A DNA stretch of 5,171 nucleotides from Candidatus Brocadiaceae bacterium (GTDB lineage: Bacteria; Planctomycetota; Brocadiia; SM23-32), in the NCBI GenBank assembly GCA_003551785.1, contig PUNP01000644.1, positions 1 to 5,171 on the forward strand, in the 5' to 3' direction. Position numbers and translations under genes: made by a program. Positions 1-5,171 of the stretch are shown in pieces (within the stretch, counting starts at the first letter, position 1; every line of letters starts with the position of its first letter). The notes beneath the pieces were generated by a model. It saw only the letters and a program-made list of their open reading frames with translations, did no database searches and was not told the DNA's origin.

Positions 1-2594
1 AACCACACCTGCCGCTCACTGAACAAATCGGTGTCTTCATAGTCCGTTTCCGGGAAGTCGGCCGTTTCTGTAGATTTCAGTTCGACGAACCCTCTGCCGA
101 GCACGACCTGTATTTTGCCTTTATCACCGTAAAAATACTCTTCAAGCAACGGGATAATATTTCTGCGGAAGACGCGCCTGAGTCCCACCGCATCTTCGAT
201 ATCCAGAAAATAGGAATGGCCGATCTGGTGGTCTTTATCCAGCAGTTTTTCGATACGATGGTTGATCTTTTCCAGCAGTTCGGGCAAGTAGAATTCGCTG
301 CCCTCTATCCGGAGAATCCCATTCGGTAGATGTCCTTCTTTTTCGATAATTTCCGGGCAGGGCCTGAGTTCCTCGAAGCAGAACCGGCGTCTCAAAGCGG
401 TATCCAACGCCTCAACGCTCCGATCAGCAGTATTCATCGTGCCGAAGATATAGAGATTGGGCGGGACCCCGAATTTTCCTTTGGAATAAGGAAGATCAAC
501 TATAATTTCACGAAGATTGCCCAATCGTTTGTCCTTTTCAATCAAGGTGATGAGCTCTCCGAAAATGTTAGCAATATTTCCTCTATTTATCTCATCAATA
601 AGCAGATAGTAGGGTTCAGCTTTAGAAAATTTTCGGGATCGCAGCTCCTTACTATCACGAAGGGCTTCCTGTAAATCGCTGTATCCTGCTAATTGCGCTG
701 CCTTATCACAAGTATTATAAAAAACGCCCGGGGCTATTTCATAATCAACTTCTCCAATTTGTTCTGACTCATCTTCTTCATCTCCTTCCCCCCCTGAAAG
801 TTTTGGTTTGATGCCTTCGATGAAATCTTCGTAATTAAACGACTGGTGGAACGTTATAAATTTGTAATATTTTTGGAGAATGTTTTTCACATCTTCTTCC
901 TCAGTGGATACAAACCCTTTTTCTGCAAGACCCTCCAATAAAGAGTTCCATCTTCGACCACCGTTTAGTTCAACAAAGGCTTTTGTTTGAGAGGTGTTTA
1001 ACAATATTGGTGTGTCAAACTGGTCAAGCCACTTCACCTCCAGTGTCTGAAAATCAAATGGTCCTTTTTTTGCTTTGTCAAAACTATAGTCTTCTTTTGA
1101 TTCAGCAATCCCAAGGCACTTCTTTCCCGTGATTATGCAAAAGTAATCCCCCTTTTTAACCTTAGAAAACCTTCCTCTTATATTTCTATGTGGCACGTCC
1201 GGATCCAATTTGCTTAAATCTCCTAATTCTTTATCGCACCACTCATATCCCAATTGCGTTCCCTTTTTAAGTTCATTCCATAGATGCGCCCCCTTACCTG
1301 GTGCAAGATGCCAGAAAATTTTATTTAGATCTAAACTCCCTTTCCGGCCAACATCCTCCCCTATAGCCTTCTTATTCTCTAATTTTTCAGCCAGAGATAG
1401 TATTTTATAAGTTTTCCCAGTTCCTGGAGGACCGTAAAAAATCCGGTTTAGTATTTCTTTATCTTCTTGGACATCTGTAACTTTATTCTTTTTTAAGCCT
1501 TTTGATGCTCTGTCTTTGCCCATTGTTTCCAGCACCTCAAACTCTTCCTTCGTTGCCGAAAAATTCGTCCCCTGCCTTCCCACTTTCAGGTTTGCCAGTT
1601 CCGGCCTATCATTCAACTCATCTTTTCGAATGGGTTTATCCACAAGATTATGGGTAATTTTTACGGCGCACTTTAAACCGGCCGATTCATAGTCTCCGAG
1701 ATTATATTTGTCGTCCTCTGCATCCTGATTCGTCTCAAAAGGCTCTTCGATGACTTCGCCCAGGGCATAGCATCCGCCGTTTTGCCCGGTCACCCAGATA
1801 ATGACACGGTCTTTTTCGGATATATGGTCTTTATGTGCCCGCACGGACCATGTCAGTTCAGAGAATTCTTTAAGCGCTGCCTCGATATCATAATTGTCCG
1901 GATTGCACTGAAATACCCAATATTTGGCGTTTATGATGGCATAAATTGCAGAAAAAATCAGCGACTGGTAATCCAAAAACCCTCTTTTTATCTCAAAACC
2001 GAACTCCTGTCCGATACGTTCCACAGTTTCTTTAATATGTCTGTACAGCTCACCGGATGGTTTTGAGTCCCATCGGTTTTTTTCACCCAATATCTCCATG
2101 TATTTTCTGTATATGGATGGTTTTATAAAAAGCTCGTCATGTGGAAAAATCACAAAAAGATAATAGGTGATGAAAGCCCATTTGGCTTTTACGCTGATCG
2201 AATCGAGCCGCGACACGAATTCGTCTATACGCTCATAAACCGTTTTCTCACCGTATAGCAGGTTATAAAACTGGCGGGAAAAAGATTCTAAATCATCATT
2301 AATGGCACCAGCATACAGCACACTCAGATCGCCATCTTTATTGCCTACGTAAAGGAGGTTTTTACATCGGGCACCGACCAATTTCACATCATCATAAAAT
2401 TCCTGAAATTGCTCCCCGTCAATCAAATTCCTGAGCCGTTCTTTATCCAATTTTTCCGACACTTCTTGGTGCAGCTCCAGCTTATATTTAATTTCCCACT
2501 CCAAATACTTGGGATCGTCAACGCCATCAAATTCCGGATACCAAATATCTAAGCCTTCAAGTATTTTCCCCGCTGTTTTTTTATAATCTGTCAT
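1..2594 (-). CDS. mcrB: McrB-like AAA+ GTPase with N-terminal EVE domain, 3' end outside window
   Basis: This is the motor and DNA-recognition subunit of a type IV (McrBC-type) restriction system, which would hydrolyse GTP and drive cleavage of modified DNA by an McrC partner. By hand translation the frame is open for 864 codons from ATG 2594 to the left edge. Domains in order: a helical-looking N-terminal region (about 1-220) that I do not recognise; an EVE/PUA-like modified-base reader (about 222-355, with YWVFQCNP at 225, WSVRAH at 249, GEV at 279 and RQGTNF at 340); Walker A GPPGTGKT (388-395); an inserted domain (about 424-570); FHQSFNYEDFIEGIKP (582-597); Walker B LLIDEINRGN (664-673); the McrB signature MNTADRS (720-726); ALRRRF (733-738); and IGHSYF (791-796). 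E. coli McrB is about 460 residues; the extra length here comes from the N-terminal half and the insertion. ATG 2594 is chosen because AAGGA lies 7 bases upstream. An mcrC gene should follow to the left. Confidence 0.93.
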   Translation of the reverse strand, partial: MTDYKKTAGKILEGLDIWYPEFDGVDDPKYLEWEIKYKLELHQEVSEKLDKERLRNLIDGEQFQEFYDDVKLVGARCKNLLYVGNKDGDLSVLYAGAINDDLESFSRQFYNLLYGEKTVYERIDEFVSRLDSISVKAKWAFITYYLFVIFPHDELFIKPSIYRKYMEILGEKNRWDSKPSGELYRHIKETVERIGQEFGFEIKRGFLDYQSLIFSAIYAIINAKYWVFQCNPDNYDIEAALKEFSELTWSVRAHKDHISEKDRVIIWVTGQNGGCYALGEVIEEPFETNQDAEDDKYNLGDYESAGLKCAVKITHNLVDKPIRKDELNDRPELANLKVGRQGTNFSATKEEFEVLETMGKDRASKGLKKNKVTDVQEDKEILNRIFYGPPGTGKTYKILSLAEKLENKKAIGEDVGRKGSLDLNKIFWHLAPGKGAHLWNELKKGTQLGYEWCDKELGDLSKLDPDVPHRNIRGRFSKVKKGDYFCIITGKKCLGIAESKEDYSFDKAKKGPFDFQTLEVKWLDQFDTPILLNTSQTKAFVELNGGRRWNSLLEGLAEKGFVSTEEEDVKNILQKYYKFITFHQSFNYEDFIEGIKPKLSGGEGDEEDESEQIGEVDYEIAPGVFYNTCDKAAQLAGYSDLQEALRDSKELRSRKFSKAEPYYLLIDEINRGNIANIFGELITLIEKDKRLGNLREIIVDLPYSKGKFGVPPNLYIFGTMNTADRSVEALDTALRRRFCFEELRPCPEIIEKEGHLPNGILRIEGSEFYLPELLEKINHRIEKLLDKDHQIGHSYFLDIEDAVGLRRVFRRNIIPLLEEYFYGDKGKIQVVLGRGFVELKSTETADFPETDYEDTDLFSERQVW
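885..1325 (-). other. Second PUA-like domain inserted in the McrB AAA+ core
   Basis: This covers residues about 424-570, between Walker A (388-395) and the FHQSF motif (582-586). It begins IFWHLAPGKGAHLWNELKK, continues through a GYEWCDKELGDLSKL stretch, then VKKGDYFCIITGKKCLGIAE (V at 479) and EVKWL (V at 520). The pattern of a lysine-glycine-aspartate turn, a GKKCLGIAE strand and a closing V-K-W-L strand resembles EVE/PUA-like folds, so I infer a second nucleic-acid-binding module. In E. coli McrB these two AAA+ motifs are not separated by such a domain. The fold assignment is by eye. Confidence 0.55.
1530..1931 (-). other. EVE (PUA-like) domain within the McrB-like protein
   Basis: This covers residues about 222-355. 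The order of motifs is typical of EVE domains: a first strand YWVFQCNP, then WSVRAH, a SEKDRVIIWVTGQNGG strand and turn, the ALGEV strand, and RQGTNF near the end. EVE domains flip out and read modified bases, and they occur at the N-terminus of several McrB homologues. I infer that this part sets target specificity. Which modification it reads (5-methylcytosine, hydroxymethylcytosine or N6-methyladenine) cannot be told from the sequence by eye. Confidence 0.8.
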
Positions 2595-2601
2595 CACCAA
2601 T

Positions 2602-2606
2602 TCCTT
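2602..2606 (-). promoter_or_regulatory. Shine-Dalgarno site of the McrB-like gene
   Basis: AAGGA on the minus strand, 7 bases before ATG 2594. In-frame TTG (2600) and GTG (2597) codons lie between them but are too close to the site. The in-frame stop TAA at 2615-2613 rules out any start further upstream. Confidence 0.75.
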
Positions 2607-2733
2607 AAAAAATTATCGCAACCGTCGGATTGCACGAGACAGGTTCTTCAGTCCGTCGCCCCAAGCCATTCTTTTTTACAAGAAACCCCTTCCAGTCATA
2701 GTATTCTGCAATCAGGTCTTCAAGATGAGACAT
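2605..2733 (-). pseudogene. Remnant of a nuclease-like gene (N-terminal fragment, 42 codons)
   Basis: ATG 2733 opens a frame of 42 codons ending in TAA at 2607-2605, with AGGAGA 11 bases upstream at 2750-2745. It begins MSHLEDLIAEYYDWKGFLVK. From memory this resembles the first residues of a family of about 200-residue restriction-nuclease-like proteins that continue with a R-N-x-K-V-G-R and GGW-x-x-ELDIVAYHP core. That core is absent here. After KKN at the A6 tract (2677-2672) the zero frame becomes low-quality sequence. The frame one base over reads MAWGDGLKNLSRAIRRLR and stops at TAA 2615-2613, which looks more protein-like. I read this as a gene that lost its body by deletion and perhaps gained an indel. 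A genuine short peptide is the alternative. Confidence 0.42.
2607..2633 (-). terminator. Weak hairpin plus T-tract just before mcrB (possible terminator or attenuator)
   Basis: On the minus strand GCAATC pairs with GGTTGC (one T-G wobble) around the loop CGAC at 2633-2618. GATAA follows, then six T at 2612-2607. The stem is only 6 bp and the gap to the T-tract is long, so termination would be weak. It ends one base before the mcrB Shine-Dalgarno site, so it could limit transcription from upstream into mcrB or affect its translation. It may also be a chance structure. Confidence 0.3.
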
Positions 2734-2806
2734 TATTAAAAATCTCTCCTATGCGCGCATGTATTTCCTTCTTTTCGAGAGCCGCCTTTGGAACCACAAA
2801 AATCAT
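2720..2806 (-). CDS. Possible 28-residue peptide or second gene fragment
   Basis: ATG 2806 lies one base after the stop of the preceding gene (TAG, then C, then ATG). It opens a 28-codon frame, MIFVVPKAALEKKEIHARIG followed by EIFNNVSS, that ends in TGA at 2722-2720 and overlaps the next short frame by 14 bases. The stop-start proximity suggests translational coupling. However, the nearest GGAG lies about 15 bases upstream, and I recognise no family. It may be the leftover start of a deleted gene, a real small peptide, or chance. Confidence 0.25.
   Translation of the reverse strand: MIFVVPKAALEKKEIHARIGEIFNNVSS
2751..2760. repeat. Perfect 10-bp palindrome ATGCGCGCAT
   Basis: ATGCGCGCAT is its own reverse complement and lies inside the 28-codon frame, directly before the AGGAGA of the next frame. 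It is a CG-rich island in AT-rich surroundings. It could be an operator-like site or a chance palindrome. No flanking symmetry extends it beyond a wobble pair. Confidence 0.25.
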
Positions 2807-2807
2807 G

Positions 2808-3401
2808 CTAAAAAGAAAAAGCTCCATCAGGATGCAGGATCAAAAAATCACCTTTATCGGCAATTTTAAAGCAACCGCCAATGCTTCCGCCATCTCGGCT
2901 GCTTAAGTGTTCATAAGAAACTTCTACGAGGACCTTTCCGACATAAAAATCACCCGTAATTCTGATTATCGCTGGTATTTTACCGGTATCTAAAGCCGCC
3001 CTGACAGGGCCACTTCTGGGTAGAAAATCATCTTGGTTGTCAATTTGCTCGACTTTTATTATGACCCTTTGGTTTTCATCCGTAACAATCGTTTGTGTTT
3101 TATTACAATTTACCTTAATCGTCTTATCTACTACTACAGGTTTATTTTTATGTAACTTAACTTCTCTTTTTCCTTGACCATCTTTTATATCTACATTGAC
3201 GGCAAGATAAGATCCAAGAGATCGTTGACGATATATTTGTCTAACTTTAAAAAATTCCTTATATCCGCCATCATCTCGATATTTTAAAATGCCATCGTTA
3301 CCTATGTACATGTTGGAGCCGAGCATAACAGCATAGGGGCGGATCATTTTAGGCAGTTTATCTTCAACATGTTTTTTTACCATTTCAAACATTTTATCCA
3401 T
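2808..3401 (-). CDS. Hypothetical protein, 197 residues, beta-rich, between hsdR and mcrB
   Basis: I do not recognise this family. ATG 3401 is preceded by AAAGGAGA with a 7-base spacer, which makes it a far better start than the in-frame GTG at 3425. The N-terminus (MDKMFEMVKKHVEDKLPKMI) looks like an amphipathic helix. The rest is rich in short alternating hydrophobic strands separated by D/N/G turns: GNDGILKYRDDGG, VNVDIKDGQGKREVKL, VTDENQRVIIKVEQID, IIRITGDFYVGKVLVEVSYE and ILHPDGAFSF. The repeated strand-turn-strand form (D-x-x-G/N-x-R, then a strand) suggests a beta-sandwich or beta-roll. There is no signal peptide, membrane segment or recognisable catalytic motif, so a cytoplasmic structural or binding role is the most I would infer. 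It starts 54 bases after the hsdR stop, on the same strand, so co-transcription is plausible. It is AT-rich compared with hsdR. Confidence 0.82.
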   Translation of the reverse strand: MDKMFEMVKKHVEDKLPKMIRPYAVMLGSNMYIGNDGILKYRDDGGYKEFFKVRQIYRQRSLGSYLAVNVDIKDGQGKREVKLHKNKPVVVDKTIKVNCNKTQTIVTDENQRVIIKVEQIDNQDDFLPRSGPVRAALDTGKIPAIIRITGDFYVGKVLVEVSYEHLSSRDGGSIGGCFKIADKGDFLILHPDGAFSF

Positions 3402-3408
3402 GTTATGC

Positions 3409-3416
3409 TCTCCTTT
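3409..3416 (-). promoter_or_regulatory. Strong Shine-Dalgarno site of the 197-residue protein
   Basis: AAAGGAGA on the minus strand followed by the 7-base spacer GCATAAC and ATG 3401. This decides the start over GTG 3425, which has no such site. I see no convincing -35/-10 pair in the 54 bases between this gene and hsdR, so transcription probably comes from upstream. Confidence 0.8.
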
Positions 3417-3455
3417 GATAAGCACAAGTTAGCAAATTTCTAAATGCTTTTCTTC

Positions 3456-5171
3456 CTACGCTTGTTCATCACGTATCTTCGTAAATATCTCCTCTGCAAG
3501 CAAGGGAAACACCGTATTCTGGAACTCCTGATCATCCATATAGCGCGTTACGATTTCGTCGTTCTCCGACATACGCTGGATCATGAACGATTCGATCAGG
3601 TTTCGGATGCCTATCTCAAATTTGTCCAGCGGGTTGGCGTTCGCGGTCTGCACCACGCGCTCGTCACGGCACGCCTTCTCCTTGATCTGATCGAAAAACA
3701 GACCGTCCTCGTCCGTGAATTCGGTGCCGAACTTTTCATTGATAACTTCCACGATGTCCGATAGCGGCGCCTCCGGATCCTCAGACTTTCCCGTCCCCAC
3801 ATCCGTCGGCCCCTTCACCTCCACTTCATCGCCGGTATCAAGATCAATGGCACCGGAAGAAATTCGCTCCAGACGGTAATATCGCAGCTCGACATCGTCT
3901 TCCGGATGCACTTCCCTCAGCTCCCGGTCACTCGGAAGATGCGGAAGCAGAAACCTCCCGTAACTGTAAAGCTTCTCAAGCTCCGGGTCCGTCCAGGGCA
4001 TGATCTGGCTCAGGAACGAATAGAGCCTGACATAACCGGTGAGCTTGTCGCGGAACAGGTCGCGCATGTCGTCGTCTTCCTGCTCCCGGAACCGGTCAAC
4101 GGCCGGCTGAAGCTGCCTTTCCAGTTCGGCATGATCACCGGACGTGTGCCTGGACACCGGCTTGTAAAAAATGCGAGCAAATTGCTCGACCTCCGGCCAG
4201 TGATAAATATCCATCCCGTCAAGCTCGTGCTTGAGCGTTTCGAGCTGATGCGGATCGGAGGCCTCCTGAAGACTCGTCGTATCGTAGTAAGGCTTAAATG
4301 AAGCGTATATCTCTTCAGAATCGTTCACAAAATCAAGCACAAATGGTGAAGGCTTGCCCGGACAGGTGCGGTTCAGTCTCGAAAGCGCCTGCACTGCCTG
4401 AACGCCCGAGAGCCTCTTGTCAACATACATCGTGTGGAGAAGAGGCTGGTCGAAACCCGTCTGATATTTATTAGCCACCAGCAGAATCCTGTAATCATTG
4501 CTGTCGAACCGTTCCGGCAGCCGCGATTCGCTTATCCTGCGGCCAGTGTTCATGTCCACGTTCATTCCCGGTTCCGTATATTCGAGGCCGGTGTCCGGGT
4601 CCCTGACCGTTCCGCTGAACGCCACGAGCGGCCGCACGTCATCGTATTTATTCTCTTCAATGTAACGCTCAAACGCCAGCATGTAACGCACGGCGTGCAG
4701 ACGCGAATTCGTAACCACCATAGCCTTGGCGCGTCCGCCGATCAGGTGTTTCACCTGTCGGCGGAAGTGTTCGATCATAATCTCCGTCTTCTGCTGGATA
4801 TTATACGGATGCAGGCTCATAAATTTTGCGAGCGAGCGTGCCGCCTGCTTCTTCGGCAACTTCGGGTCGTCTTCAGCCGCTTTCACCAGCCGGTAGTATG
4901 TTCTGTACGTTGTGTAGTTCCTGAGCACATCCAGAATGAACCCCTCTTCGATCGCCTGGCGCATGGAGTAGGTGTGGAAGGCCACGGGTTTCCCGTCGCT
5001 CCCCGGACGTCCGAACAGTTCAAGCGTTTTGGCCTTCGGCGTGGCGGTGAAGGCGAAGTAGCTGATATTTTTCTGCCGGCCGCGCGACTCCATGATCTGA
5101 TTGAGGCGGTCCTGGAAATCCTCTTCTTCACCATCCTCTTCCGGCTCGGTATCCCCCATTCCTTCCCCGAG
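3456..5171 (-). CDS. hsdR: Type I restriction enzyme R subunit, C-terminal 571 residues (5' end outside window)
   Basis: HsdR is the ATP-driven translocase and nuclease subunit of the HsdRMS complex, which pumps DNA past itself and cuts away from unmethylated recognition sites. The frame continues past the window edge (L-G-E-G before the ATG at 5159), so that ATG is internal. Seen here, in fragment numbering: an acidic stretch (about 9-18), helicase motif III FAFTATPKAKTLELFG (about 39-54), AMVVTNSRLHAVRYMLAF (about 150-167), motif V LLVANKYQTGFDQP (about 230-243) and motif VI QALSRLNR (about 261-268). A helical C-terminal domain follows, ending IRNLIESFMIQRMSE and then FPLLAEEIFTKIRDEQA, as expected for the part that docks to HsdM/HsdS. 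The PD-(D/E)xK nuclease, Walker A and DEAH motifs lie upstream, outside the window. HsdR proteins are usually about 1000 residues, so about 430 are missing. It is GC-rich compared with its downstream neighbours and has no internal frameshift. Confidence 0.95.
   Translation of the reverse strand, partial: LGEGMGDTEPEEDGEEEDFQDRLNQIMESRGRQKNISYFAFTATPKAKTLELFGRPGSDGKPVAFHTYSMRQAIEEGFILDVLRNYTTYRTYYRLVKAAEDDPKLPKKQAARSLAKFMSLHPYNIQQKTEIMIEHFRRQVKHLIGGRAKAMVVTNSRLHAVRYMLAFERYIEENKYDDVRPLVAFSGTVRDPDTGLEYTEPGMNVDMNTGRRISESRLPERFDSNDYRILLVANKYQTGFDQPLLHTMYVDKRLSGVQAVQALSRLNRTCPGKPSPFVLDFVNDSEEIYASFKPYYDTTSLQEASDPHQLETLKHELDGMDIYHWPEVEQFARIFYKPVSRHTSGDHAELERQLQPAVDRFREQEDDDMRDLFRDKLTGYVRLYSFLSQIMPWTDPELEKLYSYGRFLLPHLPSDRELREVHPEDDVELRYYRLERISSGAIDLDTGDEVEVKGPTDVGTGKSEDPEAPLSDIVEVINEKFGTEFTDEDGLFFDQIKEKACRDERVVQTANANPLDKFEIGIRNLIESFMIQRMSENDEIVTRYMDDQEFQNTVFPLLAEEIFTKIRDEQA

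Noticed and set aside
330..674. Plus-strand open frame of 114 codons
   Set aside because: It lies opposite the conserved McrB Walker B and MNTADRS region; its protein has no family features and no Shine-Dalgarno site, so it is a shadow frame.
1210..2066. Plus-strand frames at 1210-1410 and 1782-2066
   Set aside because: They lie opposite the inserted domain and EVE domain of the McrB-like gene, and their translations look like low-complexity reverse reading.
2671..2677. Programmed -1 frameshift at A-AAA-AAG
   Set aside because: The heptamer is a textbook slippery sequence in the right phase, but the -1 frame ends after seven codons (EWLGATD) and I see no strong stimulatory structure. An indel in a decaying gene is simpler.
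3402..3425. GTG 3425 as the start of the 197-residue protein
   Set aside because: The AAAGGAGA site lies downstream of it, at ideal distance from ATG 3401.
3402..3455. Terminator or promoter between hsdR and the next gene
   Set aside because: Only a small AGCA/TGCT inverted repeat without a T-tract and no matched -35/-10 pair are visible.
3444..4301. Plus-strand frames at 3444-3764 and 3906-4301
   Set aside because: They are antisense to the GC-rich hsdR coding region, where long shadow frames are expected. hsdR motifs and codon pattern fix the true strand.
3611..5134. Short minus-strand frames at 3611-3802, 4010-4222 and 4883-5134
   Set aside because: They are out-of-frame readings inside hsdR with arginine- and serine-rich translations typical of shifted GC-rich code.
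5157..5159. ATG 5159 as the start of a short helicase gene
   Set aside because: The frame is open to the window edge and the protein lacks the Walker A and DEAH motifs that HsdR needs, so the gene begins further upstream.
1..5171. CRISPR array, tRNA, rRNA, insertion sequence or attachment site
   Set aside because: I saw no regularly spaced repeats, cloverleaf, transposase motif or terminal inverted repeats on either strand.

Overview
The window is a stretch of bacterial defence island, with every supported gene on the minus strand. In transcription order (right to left) it holds the C-terminal part of a type I restriction subunit (hsdR, 5171 to 3456), an unrecognised gene of 197 codons (3401 to 2808), a 190-base stretch with two very short overlapping reading frames that look like gene debris (2806 to 2605), and an McrB-type AAA+ GTPase (2594 to the left edge). 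The McrB frame stays open for 864 codons and leaves the window just short of its expected end. The plus strand shows only shadow frames.

The organism cannot be named. Clear Shine-Dalgarno sites, ordinary bacterial codons and two restriction families found throughout bacteria indicate a bacterium of moderate GC content. The composition is mixed: hsdR is GC-rich (one 60-base line near 3901 counts 37 G+C), while the 197-codon gene and the middle of mcrB are AT-rich (lines at 3181, 841 and 1441 count 18 to 20). This suggests that the genes downstream of hsdR arrived separately.

Functionally, the type I enzyme would cut DNA lacking the host methylation mark, translocating as it does so. Its hsdM and hsdS partners are not in view. 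The McrB-like protein belongs to type IV, modification-dependent restriction. It carries an EVE domain that would read modified bases and a GTP-driven AAA+ motor, and it would need an McrC nuclease, expected just beyond the left edge. Together they would cover both unmodified and modified invading DNA.

The most notable points are: (1) the McrB protein has a second PUA-like domain of roughly 150 residues inserted inside the AAA+ core, between Walker A and the next conserved motif; (2) an unrecognised, beta-rich-looking protein sits between the two systems; (3) a small remnant, apparently of a nuclease-like gene with its body deleted, sits immediately upstream of mcrB beside a hairpin and T-tract.
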